A model generated the notes under the pieces. The model saw only the letters and a program-made list of their open reading frames with translations. It made no database searches and had not been told where the DNA came from. From Diaporthe sp. PMI_573 (Eukaryota > Ascomycota > Sordariomycetes > Diaporthales > Diaporthaceae), in assembly GCA_021399435.1 (NCBI GenBank), contig JAJTUP010000027.1:620001-684000 (forward strand): a DNA stretch of 64,000 nt, written 5' to 3'. Position 1 is the first letter of the stretch; every line of letters begins with the position of its first letter. This document shows, piece by piece, positions 11,860 to 23,046 of this stretch. The position numbers and the translations under genes were made by a program.

Positions 11860-12477
11860 AACTAGAATGAATCCTCCAAGGCTCAAGCCCAGGTGGATAC
11901 TGGTATGGACTGTGTTGTATTCTTTGAGTTCCTCTACTAAGCTGGAACGGCAATGAGTGTCCTATAAGGACAAGGAACAATGTGTCTTATCGACGATAAC
12001 AGTGAGATTCGCTATGCAAGGCTTTAAATAGTGACTTTCTAATCTTCTGTAAAACCAGTGTTCTGTTAGATGCTAATAGTCTATTCGTGCCGGCGCTGTT
12101 GACAAGCTCTCAACCCGTTCAGGTCGAAGCTATCGCGAGACACGAGCTAGTCTGATGCCGTTAAGCACCGTCAAAGTGCCTTCGCCATGTGACTCAGGCC
12201 TTCAAATTGCCCGAAATGGACTATAAAAGCCGCCCTGTCCTAGACTGAGGATCTGGATTGGTTTAAACGCACAACATCTACGACACTGAGGAGCATAGAC
12301 TTGTCCCTCAAGGCCATTCGAAAGCAATTGTTCGGCCTGTCGTGATTGCGAAACTGACATCACTATAATACAAGTCGACCTAGTATATACGTCTGAGACC
12401 CTGGTAAGTCAACCACGCGCCACTGCTTCAAACAAACAGCTGTGGATGCATAGTCTGACAGCCTTGCAGCCCCAGAA
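11860..12477. promoter_or_regulatory. Promoter-like region with TATA box and leader intron
   Basis: A strong TATAAAAG at 12222-12229 is followed about 180 nt later by a well-formed intron (12404-12469: GTAAGT, branch CTGAC, TTGCAG) that ends 8 nt before an ATG at 12478. This looks like the promoter and spliced 5' UTR of the small gene that follows. Confidence 0.45.
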
Positions 12478-12985
12478 ATGGACTTTGACTTCAACGGGCG
12501 AGTCTATCCCGAAGCAAGGGTAGTGCTTGCGGCTGAGTACCCTAGCGAAAGCCTATTATCAACCAAGCAGATCAACGCGCTTATAATCATACTTGAAAAG
12601 CATGAGATCTATTCTCAACAGATCGAGGAGCTCATGGCTATCAAATCAAAGATGAAGTGGATACCGGTATAATTCCGGCTCAAGCTACGGCATTGTGTGA
12701 TGGCCGGGGCAGGGTGGGACGTTCGGCTTGGTCAAAACACTAGGGCTTGATGCAGAAGTGAACAAGAAATTGCAAGATCGAGGCATTCCTGGGATGCATA
12801 CCCGCAGGAGGTTGACCGGCTGCAAATCAAGAAACAGGGCTCTTCAGGCTGGGCGCCGCGGCACTCTCATGAGCCATCCCATAATAGGTAATCTTTTGGA
12901 CACCTCTTGTCTCCCTTGCTGCCGTCTGAACTATGTTAAAGTGTTGTCCCTGCGACTTCCGGCCCTCACGTCGCTTCAGTTTTAA
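12478..12985 (+). CDS. Possible small hypothetical gene, perhaps degraded
   Basis: Not recognised. The unspliced ORF is 64 codons (12478..12672; MDFDFNGRVYPEARVVLAAE...). A possible 46-nt intron 12667..12712 (GTATAA...GGGCAG) would join KMKWIP to GGTFGLVKTLGLDAEV in frame and extend it to 12985. Beyond about 12790 another frame (WDAYPQEVDRLQIKKQ) looks more protein-like, which suggests a frame break. Support comes mainly from the upstream TATA box and leader intron. Confidence 0.3.
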
Positions 12986-13979
12986 AAAGCTCGGCCCGTA
13001 CCGATACCGGCCGTGAGCTTCAAAGGGCCTTGAGTTCAATTCAGGAAGGTTTCGATTTGAATATACAAATCACCGATGGACAGCCGGGGCCTTAGCAACA
13101 GTGTGCGGCCTTCCAGAGGCTATTTTCTTTTTGTCAGGTGCTGGTAGAATGCTCGCGAAGTACAAGTTGAGCCAAGATCTGTTGTTTGGTCAAACGAGAT
13201 GCCGACACAAAACTCCGCAACGGCTGGGCTAGTGGATATCAAGCTGGGACGAAGGTTGGACGACGAGACAAGGACACATGGCTTTTCTCACCACGGAATA
13301 ATCGAGATCTTCAGATGAGCCTGTTCCCCGCAGCAACCTCTCAGCTACCCTGGTATACGAACGGGAAGTGGGTGTCACTGCCAACGGCAAGCACGTTGCT
13401 ACGGTGTCGTTACTCTCAAGATATGCTGGATATGGGCAAGCCATGCGAGCTTCTTCCCCGCCGACACTTCGGCACTGTCATTGTGTGGTCGCCATGGTAC
13501 TCGGCCGAGGCCCTGTCATTATTTGCAGATCTTACTTGGCGTCGCTTGTTCTTAGTAGTAAGCGCCCAGGATTGCCTCGACCAAGTGGGTTGATTGGAGG
13601 TGCAATTGAGCTAATCAGGACGAAGATGAAGGGGAGGCCTTGCACAAACCAATTTAATCCAGAAAGCAAGGCTCGGAGAGTTGCCCCGTCTTCGGCTTGA
13701 GAATCCATGGGGCTTCACCGCGTGACGACATGTGCAGTGGCATCTAGCCGTATTCGTTTTGTAAACGGCTTGATTGGTCTTGCCCGTGGTGACAGCTTCA
13801 TCACTCAATATACGATAATGGAACAGCAAGGCATGTATATACTTGAGCTGCTCTGCTATGCGCCTGCAGAAGCCCCATGCACTTTTATCAGAGGCAGCAC
13901 CTCTATCTGGTCAAACATCTTTAGATTACCTCGTCAACGCTCACATCCTCCTGTCGACATTGGCTAACCATCCTGCACA
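12986..13979. other. Intergenic region with possible gene remnants
   Basis: Short ORFs in all frames and no conserved motif. Several protein-like fragments suggest decayed coding sequence, but none can be assigned. The last part is the esterase promoter. Confidence 0.3.
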
Positions 13980-16032
13980 ATGCTGAGACTTGAGCTTATC
14001 GTTTTGTTTCATCTCTTGATAGCGACGCAAGTGTCCTCGTTGCAGAAGCGCGATATCAGGGCAACGCTTGCAGACGGGACGACTGTGATTGGGTATGAGG
14101 CAGAAGGTCTGGACACCTTTCAGGGAATTCCTTACGCTCAACCTCCGGTTGGAAACCTCCGACTCAGGCCACCGCAGCCTCTTACTACCCCTCTGGGGAC
14201 AGTAGATGCCACTCAGACTGCCAAGGCCTGTCCGCAGCTGGTCGTGAACGTCAACTCCTCGAGCCTATTGGAGAGCGTCGCAGGGAGCCTTATCAACACA
14301 CCATTTGGACAGAACACTCTCCTCGGTGCCTCGGAGGACTGCCTGACCCTCAATGTTATTAAACCTCCCAATGCGGCTCCAGGCGACAACCTGCCGGTGA
14401 TATACTGGATCTTCGGGGGCGGCTTCGAGCTCGGGTGGAGCTCTCTGTTTAACGGCTCCAGCTTCGTCGCCGACTCTATCGCGATGGGGAAACCGGTCGT
14501 CTGGGTCGCCGTCAACTACCGCGTGGGTGGGTTTGGCCTGATGCCGGGAAAAGAGCTCCTGGCCGAGGGCTCAACGAATCTTGCCCTGAGGGACCAGCGA
14601 TTAGGTACGCTACTTGGACCCCGTCACGCATGGCCTGCAGATAGATAGCTGACGGTGCCAAAGGCCTGCAGTGGACTGCTCATAATATTGCCGAGTTTGG
14701 CGGTGACGTACTTTTAGCAAACCCAAAAGCTCAGTGTTATTCTGAACCCACCCTAACTTATCTCTCACAGCCTGACAAGGTTACGATCTTCGGCGAGAGT
14801 GCCGGATCTATATCCGTCCACCTTCAGATGATGTACAATAGCGGGGACAACACCTACAGGGGCAAACCTCTCTTCCGTGGTGCCATCATGGACAGTGGAA
14901 GCGTGATCCCGTACGCTCGTGTCGATGCTCCGCAAGCTCAACAGGTCTACAACTCGGTCGTTCGTAGCGCGGGCTGCGAGGGTTCCGGAGACACTCTGGC
15001 GTGTCTTCGCTCCCTTAGTTATCAGGACTACCTGAACGCCGCTACCAGTGTTCCGGCTCTCTTCGATTACAACGGCGGCCAACTATCCTAGTGCGTGCTT
15101 TGAAGTTGCTTCCGTGTTCCTTTTTCTTTTCCTGTGGTGATCTCCTGGATGTGAAGGGTTACTGACTGGCAGCCAAAGTTCTCCCCGACCTGACGGTGAT
15201 ATTCTCCAGGACACAGTTGACGTGCTATCTGCTTCCGGGAGATATGCTCGCGTCCCGTTTATAATTGGAGACCAGGAAGACGAGGGCACGCTTTTCTCTC
15301 TAACGCAGACCAATCTGTCAACAACAGATGACCTAGTTACTTACCTGAACGACTTTTACTTCCCCCAGACTGATCGCTCTGTCGTAGAAGGCTACGTCAA
15401 CAATTATCCAGATAATAATTTTGCGGGCTCGCCTTTCGGGACTGGCCCATTCAACGATGTCTATCCCCAGTTCAAGCGGCTAGCTGCCTTGTTAGGCGAT
15501 CAGTTGTTCACCCTCCAGCGTCGCCGAGTCCTTCAACTCAATGCGCAGCTCGGGGGTCCCCCAGCATGCAAGTAACTACTTTTTCCGATGTTTCCTACCA
15601 TGCAAATTTGGGGGCGGCAACTTATGTCTACGGCCTTCGATGAGCAAAGACTAAGAAATCAACTAGAATTTCTTCCTCAAAGACGATTTACCGCAGCTGA
15701 CAATGGACGATATAGGGACGTACCTAGCCAAGTACTTCTACGGTACACCGATACTTGGCACCTTTCACGCTACCGACATACTCCATGGCTTCGATTACAT
15801 TGGGGAAACAGATGCGAAGAAAACGATGCATGCCTACTACCTCAGCTTCGTCAACACGCTTGACCCAAATAACGGCACCGATAGCGAGTTTACAGAATGG
15901 CCGCAGTGGACCGAACAAGGGAGGGAGATCCTGGAGTTGGACAACTCGGTGGAAAACGAGGTTGGGACTGATGACTTTCGGGAGGATGCGTATCAATACC
16001 TGTTGGCAAATATTGGCAACCTGCATACGTAA
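13980..16032 (+). CDS. Secreted type-B carboxylesterase/lipase
   Basis: Alpha/beta hydrolase of the carboxylesterase type B family, hydrolysing carboxylic esters outside the cell; 564 aa. Exons: 13980..14604, 14664..14707, 14771..15090, 15179..15567 and 15716..16032. Signal peptide MLRLELIVLFHLLIATQ. Oxyanion loop FGGGF (about 145-149), nucleophile FGESAGS (S233), acid DQEDEGT (E365), base GTFHATD (H477). The first two joins rebuild LGLQW and FGGDPDKV, the third rebuilds SYSPRPDG. The fourth intron uses a GC donor (GCAAGT): splicing T to GG makes a Trp codon and reads PAWTYLAKYFYGTPILG, the expected family sequence, whereas the unspliced frame stops at once. Intron sizes are 59, 63, 88 and 148 nt. 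Confidence 0.93.
15568..15715 (+). other. GC-AG intron of the esterase gene
   Basis: 148-nt intron beginning GCAAGTAACT and ending GATATAG, with branch CTGAC about 20 nt before the acceptor. GCAAGT is the usual consensus of GC-AG introns. No GT donor nearby gives the conserved reading across the join. Confidence 0.8.
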
Positions 16033-16615
16033 GCATGTGATGGCTGAGGATCATTGTCATGTGGATGCATCACGTTACGGGCTCTCTGTAGGGCAACCGG
16101 CATGTTTGTATATATATTCTGCTGGCAGGTTGGCACTTGCTATCCTTGTTGAAAACAACACGGACAGGCTCTTATTTGATCTGATTGAAACCAGAGACAA
16201 AAACACACTTCTCAAGGTCGCCATGATGGAATCAAGGAGCCTCACTGTTGCCTGTTCCCAAACCTCTTGGAAAGACTGTAACCAACCCCCGTTGACCTCG
16301 GACCCGGAGTCGGTCTCAAGCGAGAGAGTAAGCCCTATTGCCTATCCAAACTTGGCGCTTACACAGGGGGTGGACGAGCCAGGATGCCATGACTTTCATC
16401 ATGGTGTGCGGCGCAGAATACCACAAACTCATTGTTGGACAACAGATCATATATGCATATATGCCGGGCTCTAAATTTTGGTGTCATCTGCCAACGGCAT
16501 CAACGTGCAGGGAGCTTATAATACCGGTTGCTCCGGAGAGTGGGCTCAAGTGGATCTGAGCGCGAACAAAATTCCGGAAGCAGCTTCATTGAACTCCTCA
16601 GCCCATCTGAAAAAC
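16033..16615. other. Intergenic region, nothing recognised
   Basis: Noncoding by appearance. The ORF that leads into the next gene begins without ATG at 16478, so its first 46 codons are not counted as coding. Confidence 0.35.
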
Positions 16616-17534
16616 ATGTCTGTCGATTTCAAGCCCGGCGAAGAAAACCTCAAAGACGAAGTAGATCGCGCTATCTTTCAGATCATTGGCAACAGCCTCC
16701 GTAGCTCTGTCGACAGCGAGACGAAGGCTGCCAAGATCGCGGACGACATTGGCGGCCTGTGCTACTCGCTGGGCGCCACAGAAAGCCGTCAAGAGTCCTT
16801 TGGGTATTCTTCGTCGTCCTGACATGGATGGTAGAGGACATGCCACCGGATTTATCCCTGGCAAGATGTCCTGGTCGAGGCGGTGGGTCTCCTCCGAAAA
16901 CTCCCTGGAGACGTTGGAGGATGTCGGGTTGATACAAAGACTTGCCAGGTCTCCAGCTGTTGCTCCTGGATATACGGGCAGGTAATATTCTTTCCTGACG
17001 TCTCGCTATTGAAACAGCTGATTGTAGTCGACGAAACAGATCCTACCAATTTGGGGCGGGTACAATTACTACGATTATGAGGTGGTTGACTGGAAGAGAC
17101 GGAACTCGTTTGTTGCTCGCCTTAACAGCGCTGCCTTCATGCCCTGGCCGAATTTCCCTGCTATGACGATGTACTGCACGTTTGAAGACCACCATCCAGA
17201 GGACAAGACGGCTATGGACTGCCCAGTGTGGGTTGCTACAGTGTGGCTTCTACGCGCTGGAACCTGTTTCTGGGATGTAATCTGCGGGACGAAGCAAGAA
17301 AATACCGAAACGGGAGGGAAGACAAAAGTGTATAAGTTGCTTCTGTATCTCGCCGGGCCCCTCTGTGATGGTGTCCCTGAGCAAGGTGTCCCAAGGTGGG
17401 ATTTCTGGAAGAGCAGGCTACTCGAATTCGCCGAAAATTGGGATCACTTCTTCAGCGAGGGCGCCGATACGACTCGTGAGAGGATAATGAAGACTGTGCA
17501 ACATATGGATTCTGTAAAGCAGATTTGCTGGTAG
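16616..17534 (+). pseudogene. DUF3632-like fungal gene with frame breaks
   Basis: Resembles the fungal DUF3632 family of unknown function. The N-terminal part (DEVDRAIFQIIG...KIADDI) is in one frame up to about 16797. The next family-like stretch WVFFVVLTWMVEDMPPD is in a second frame (16801-16851), and QDVLVEAVGLLRKLPG returns to the first frame at 16862. The last part, LPIWGGYNYYDYEVVDWKRRNSFVARL...TVWLLRAG...WDFWKSRL, is in the third frame and may be reached through an intron (donor GTAATATTC at 16982, acceptor near 17040). Two single-base indels about 60 nt apart thus break and restore the frame, with a TGA between them. Either this is a young pseudogene or the sequence has errors. The family call rests on the order of blocks, not on a search. 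Confidence 0.45.
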
Positions 17535-18325
17535 AAAGTATGGTTTTGAGTTCGTCTTTCTTGAGTATCGAGAGTTTCTGTAAGAACAATTTGCAGTAAC
17601 GTTTGGTCCGGATAAGGCTGTACCTCGGGAGAGGTCCAAACGATCTGAGATGGTCTGTCCAAGTCACTAGAAATCTTGTGGTCATGTTGCGTCCTCTGAA
17701 AAAGCGTTAGTAGCCTGGACAACCGGTAATGCTCCTATGTACTCAAGCATTTGGTTATTCCTGAGCATCTACTTCTGTTCCGTCACAGAAACAACCCTGG
17801 GGGTGATGACCTTGACTGGTCTGCTTACTTAATAGGAAGCTGGTGTTCTCGCAGCCAACCCAATCGTAACCATCAGTCTTTTCGTTGGTTGACTATCAGT
17901 TGACTGCTTCTGAGCATTGACTGAAAACTGATTCGGCCGCCCGCTCTGCTTTCCAGTTGTTCTTCCCTTCCCCCCTTCCGCCGCTACTTAAACGCAAAGT
18001 TGTCGTTGAGCTGTAGAGAGACGCCATCTTATCTCAGCCCGTCTCGGCTTCAAGTGAATCAGAACGACAAGCTTCGGGACAACGTAACGCGTGTGTACGG
18101 CGGAACCACGTGTCAGTCTTTCCAAACTCGTCATTTCTCTACTGCCGGTGAATTTGTCATTTATTCACAGAATTTTAGTAAACTAGGCCATGGTAAAAGC
18201 AACCGGCGGCCTAATGCTCCTGAACGGGGTGCGAAAGCCCGGAACATTTTTGAGCCAGGCTTTGGCTCGCCACAGTGGCACCGTTCAACAACATTTGCAC
18301 CTGTGGAGTCGTTCAATCGTGAGCA
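17535..18325. other. Intergenic region, nothing recognised
   Basis: No conserved ORF, RNA motif or repeat seen. Confidence 0.35.
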
Positions 18326-18799
18326 ATGAGCAAGCTGTGCCGAGACATGCCTCAAGTTTCAATCACGCCCACAGACAGAAGTGACCACCACAGCTCTGGA
18401 CGTAACGCAGATGGTAGCGCTTCCGCTGATCCGGACTCATTACCACCACAAGTGAAGATTTGGCTAGAAGATCCAAAACGCTGTATTTCAATATCCTTCA
18501 TTCAATGTTTCTATGGGTGTGTGAGCCAGACTTCAGCATTGGGTGTCTGACTTGTTCCGCTCCGATGTATCTCAGACCTGGACGGAAACCAGATCTATAG
18601 AGGCAACAAGTGCCCCGGCGCAGGGTATATTGAAGCGAGGTACCGGGCATTGAAGCTAGGCTACATGCACCAGTTCCCTTGGTGTTTCACAATCAGCTAT
18701 GACAGCAATTGTGTTAGCGATGACGAGGACCGTTGGATCGAGGTCAAGACCGCCTGCGATTTCGCAAAGGCGTTTACAGGAGGGAGAGCCGTTAGTTAA
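18326..18799 (+). CDS. Unrecognised two-exon ORF, possibly part of a decayed gene
   Basis: Exons 18326..18518 and 18576..18799 give 138 aa across a 57-nt intron (GTGTGAG, branch CTGAC, CTCAG). Splicing yields ISFIQCFYG-YLDGNQIYRGNKCPGAGY. The sequence has a polar N terminus and four cysteines in the second exon, with no known motif. Past the stop, the +1 frame keeps reading protein-like sequence (HHPNHTYLWDVKG, then after a possible intron GLDGEKPRWDLRPIEYIH near 18890-18945). Further fragments lie at 19100-19160 (DYNAFNSTQFHFDLTRPEE) and 19234-19424 (YGTDNSLNEGYHGYKQVL). The locus may therefore be a longer gene broken by frameshifts. Confidence 0.35.
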
Positions 18800-20839
18800 C
18801 CTGCCATCCGATCCTACTACCCAGCATCATCCTAATCACACCTACCTGTGGGATGTCAAAGGGGTACGTTTCTGACTACCAGCTCATATAGGGTCTGGAT
18901 GGCGAGAAGCCTCGATGGGATCTGAGACCGATTGAGTACATCCATATACAGTACGTACGGATGTTCTTTTCCTTTCTATCCTTTATGTGAAGCATGATGG
19001 CTTCGATCACAACTTGAAGAGGATGAAACCACCTGGCCAACAAACGTACAGCAAAGATGCGTGGTGTTGTCAAGTCGAACGAGAGAGTCTTTGCTGAATA
19101 GATTACAACGCCTTCAATAGCACCCAGTTCCATTTCGACCTCACACGCCCAGAGGAGCCCTGAAACTTTGCCTATACAATCGGCAATCGGAACCTGTGAA
19201 CCGACGGTGTCAACCTTCTCCAAGGTCCCCACGTTTATGGTACGGACAACAGCCTCAATGAAGGTTATCACGGCTACAAGCAAGTCCTAAAAAGCGGGGA
19301 AAGGCGTCTCATGGAATTCGTCCCCAGCACCGGTGACACGCAATTTGGAAGGCCAACAGTCAAGGTTTCTCCCGAGGACTACCAGAGCCGTAACGCTAGG
19401 GCCGCCATGAAGAGGGGCCGATGAAAGCCGTCTCTCTGCCTGAGGGAATTGGCAGGAAAGATACACGGTCGAGTTTGTTGGCTTGCGGCACACCCTAAGT
19501 GAGGATGAGCCGGACACTGGGAGCTTTTCTGACGTTCGGCAGCTCCAAGTAGGGAGAGGCTAAGATTATAACTGGGCCAACTATAAAAAGCAATTTTGGA
19601 GTCATCGCTGGGAGACATGTGTATTCAGCAGTGATTGAGAAAGGAGGACTCGGAATCCCAAGCACAAAACTCTCGAGAGCAGACACCCTGAGCACCAAAG
19701 GCAACATAATACATTCTCATAGTCGCCGTTACATTTGCGGATCGATCACAGTATTCACTTAAGCTTGCATACTCAACAGTCCCCACACTTGTGAAAGAAT
19801 TATTTTCCAATAATGGCTTCATAATACCCAGAGGGAGGGGATCAAGTTTTATAAACACCTAAACCGGGCGAGCAAGTGTATAGGAAGTCCGAATGTGAAT
19901 AATTACAATTGGTCTGGTGTTTTGGACGTGGAAAGAAGAACATCGATCACGTCAAATATGAACATGGATGCCGTGCTATGGTATTGGACGGCGATCAGAT
20001 ATGCCCACGGCCATAACTCATGAGGTCAATCTAAAAGCCGGTTTGATCACCCAGGCCCAATTCTGATCAAGGCAGTATCTACAGAGCTCTCACATTTAGC
20101 ACCTTGGGCCACTGAACGGAGCTGGATGGATTATTAGAATGAGCCATTCCCTCGTTCTTGGATAAAACCCTTGTGTTTCTTGTGCAAGCCCATCAAAGAC
20201 CATGACATCGTTATCATGGGGCAAATTCTTTTCAGCATTCTACCTGTGCCAACGTGAACCGCCCCGCTTCCAATAAACAGTTTGACCGCTTGTTTTGCAA
20301 CGAAACCCCGGGGTCTCGCAGCCACGCCCTTCCTTCCACCCAGCGAATGACGATGAAGCTATCATCAGAAACCGAAATGTTCACCTCCCCCCGTTCCTGT
20401 CGCCAAGCGTCCATAAACATGAAAAGTGCTCCCAACCCATGGAACCTATCAAAACAAGACCACTCGCGTTGCTTGGAGTGAGTGTAAAGAACGCTGCTCT
20501 ATCCTGGGTACCAAGCGCTATGAGGGTATCAATTATCAAATAGTCATGCTGGCTTGAGAATAGAAGTGCCAGCCAAGCGCCATCCAACGGGCTATGGGTA
20601 CGGCTGACCGACGAGTTGTGAAATGACGTCTGGGGTCGTACAAAAAGTCTGCTGGCCGAGGAGCGAACCGCCTCTTCACATCGTATCTCGAGGATCGTGT
20701 GACGCCATGGCGACGAATTTGCGTGACGTTCGCAGATAATCATCCTATCCGGCGAAGGCCGGTCGTCTGACGATGCTGTCGGCGGACAGTGGATAGATGA
20801 ATGAAAGACTTATTGAGGGTTCAGTAGCAGAGACGAGTC
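18800..20839. other. Intergenic region with coding-like fragments at its start
   Basis: Up to about 19430 there are disconnected coding-like fragments that may belong to the preceding locus. From there to 20839 nothing is recognised; it should contain the 3' UTR of the minus-strand gene that follows. Confidence 0.3.
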
Positions 20840-23046
20840 TCAGAATCCAAAGCCGCCCGCCTCGACGGCCGGTGAACACCGGCCCTCCCTGCGTCTTCTC
20901 TCGCCGTGGGCTTTCATCGCCTTTGCGACCGCGTGGCTCTCTCGTCCAGCATCTGGGCTTGGCACTGACATTGGCCTGTCCCGAGGGCTGACACGACCCC
21001 GAGCCGAAAGGTACCCATCAGCGCCCTCCAAAGCCAGAGGTGTCACCGGTCCGGGGCTGCCCAGCGGCTGCAGCCTTGGCGATATGGGCCCTCGAGGCGA
21101 GCCGGCCTTCGGCAACCTCGCACCATGGTGGCCCGCCGCGCCTAGACTTGTGGATGAACCTCCATCCTCTAGCCGTTGTTTGGCAAGCTGGGCTTGTGTG
21201 ATCATGTCGCGCTGATATTGTAGTAATCGCATCTTGGCCTCCGAATCGGGACGTCCGCGCGGATCTGTCTTATTGATCTGCGGCACAACAGTATCGGACT
21301 TGACGGACGAAGGGCCGACGGCAGTGGACGGTCGCGTACCGCTTCTTGACGAGTGATGGCTCTGCTTTTGTCGTTGCTCGTAGTTCGAGGGGTAGTATTT
21401 GCCGACAGGCAAGGGTATGTCGTGTAGGCCGCTTGGCACGTATGAGGTAACAGGAATGTGGGTTCGCGACGAAGGCATTTTTGCAGCTTGCAGCATTGGG
21501 AAATGCCCAGGTGGTGCGGAGATCGGAGTCGGTCCAGGGGAAGCAGAACGGCCTGTGGCGGACAGAGGAGAAGCACCCTGAAGGCTTTCAATGCTTCGGG
21601 CGATGCTCTCAACGTCGCAGTCTTGTCGCGCCTCTTTTGCAGCGGTGTGAAATGGATGGGGTCTGTAGAGGGGGTCGTCGAAATCTTCGTGGAATGGAAA
21701 GTAGCCGCTGCATGTTACAAGTGATCGTCAGTGTCAACCCCTCACTGCCGTCCCGTGCCGCTTGCCCACGCCTCCTCTACGACTCGTGGAGCCGCAGGCG
21801 GGGGGAGGGTGCTGAGTGGAGAACGTACCCTGATATGTCACCTCGAGCAGAGAGCGGCGGGACTGGTGTGTAGGTATCGCTGGTCGAGGATCTTCTTGGT
21901 ACAGACGATGGTAGTTCGATCACGATAGGTTTGGTGTGGGATGTGGTGGAATATGTTGATTCAGAGGAGAATTGCGAAGAATGTGTGTTGTGAGGATGCG
22001 AGGATTTGTCTGCATAAAAAAGAAAAGGGCGTGTCAGCCAGTTGTTATCGTATGCAGGTGCATGAAGTGCTTGGTGTAAATTGAGGAAATGCATGAAGGA
22101 TTTTGGTCATCCGATGGCGTGAATGTGGGCATTGCTGGGCGGACTTTGTTCTGATGACGTCCTGCAGGACGCTTGCCGGTTGGACCGCATGGGCCGCAAT
22201 GCATTGGCCGTTGTTGCTGACGCCCTTGCCGCAAAAGTCCACGATCCCCTGTCCTGCCACGGGAGCAGTGCGGGACCAGCCTCCCGCGACACCCCCCGGC
22301 GGGAATGGCGCTCCTCGAGGTGGCCCGAAATCGCCTGTGGAGCTCACGAGGGCACTACCCTGAATCGCCGTTGTATTGTGACGAAGACGTGGCCGCATAT
22401 ATCCAGGACCCCGACTGGATTGGTGTGGTGATGATCTTCATGTGATGCCGGTGGCACGCGTGCGACCACATCTTGGAAGTGTGAAACTCGCCAGAGCCTG
22501 CCCGGTGCCAGACCCGCCGTGCAGCTGCCACGCTCCATGAAGATGGTTGGACGAAGTCCCACCCTTTGACAGTTGTACGAAGGAGCCAGTATAGACCAAT
22601 GATTTTCGGTGCTGCCACTCAGAAGCCATCATGGTGACGGCGCTTGTAATTGCGGTCGCGGCACTGCTGCCGAGAAGCGCGCCAAAACAAGATTGTCTGG
22701 TCCATTTACCTGGGCTTTAAACAGGACGTTCGGGTCATGATGATCCTGACGAGGCTTACAAGAAGATGGGGTTGCACTCACTGTGTGTTCGGGTATGATG
22801 TCGGCTGGAAAATTCCTGATGCGAGAAAAAGGGCTCCTTTTCAGAGGGGGGAGTCTGGTGTGGTGAGAAGACGAACTGGTCGTGGCTTTCGGTGCTAGCG
22901 GCCGATGACGCGGAAGATGCTGATGAATTCGAGCCGGCTCGTCGGCGTGGTCTCTGTTCTTGGGCCGCGTGGGACGTGTAGGAAAACGGTTTCATGGCCG
23001 ATCGGCGGCCAGCCTGTTCTATGTCCGACATTTCTAAGTCCGACAT
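20840..23046 (-). CDS. Ser/Pro-rich conserved fungal protein of unknown function
   Basis: 437 aa from three exons: 23046..22782, 22009..21829 and 21707..20840; the joins are frame-consistent (phase 1 and phase 2). Intron 1 is 772 nt, very long for this genome; intron 2 is 121 nt. The protein is largely low-complexity: Ser-rich N terminus (SNSSASSASSAASTES), SSSTSDTY-type stretches, and a Ser/Pro/Gly-rich tail. More ordered pieces are GGYFPFHEDFDDPLYRPHPF, VTSYVPSGLHDIPLPVGKYY-PSNYEQRQ and DSEAKMRLLQYQRDMITQAQ. I recall similar segments in uncharacterised Pezizomycotina proteins, but no function. No signal peptide or membrane segment is visible. A missed exon in intron 1 is possible, though not needed for frame. 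Confidence 0.7.

Noticed and set aside
13010..13060. Possible tRNA T-arm (CTTGA-GTTCAAT-TCAGG)
   Set aside because: The T-arm pairs perfectly, but no matching acceptor stem or other arms can be found upstream.
20254..20743. Overlapping ORFs on both strands near 20.3-20.7 kb
   Set aside because: No conserved motif, and the region is the 3' flank of the minus-strand gene.
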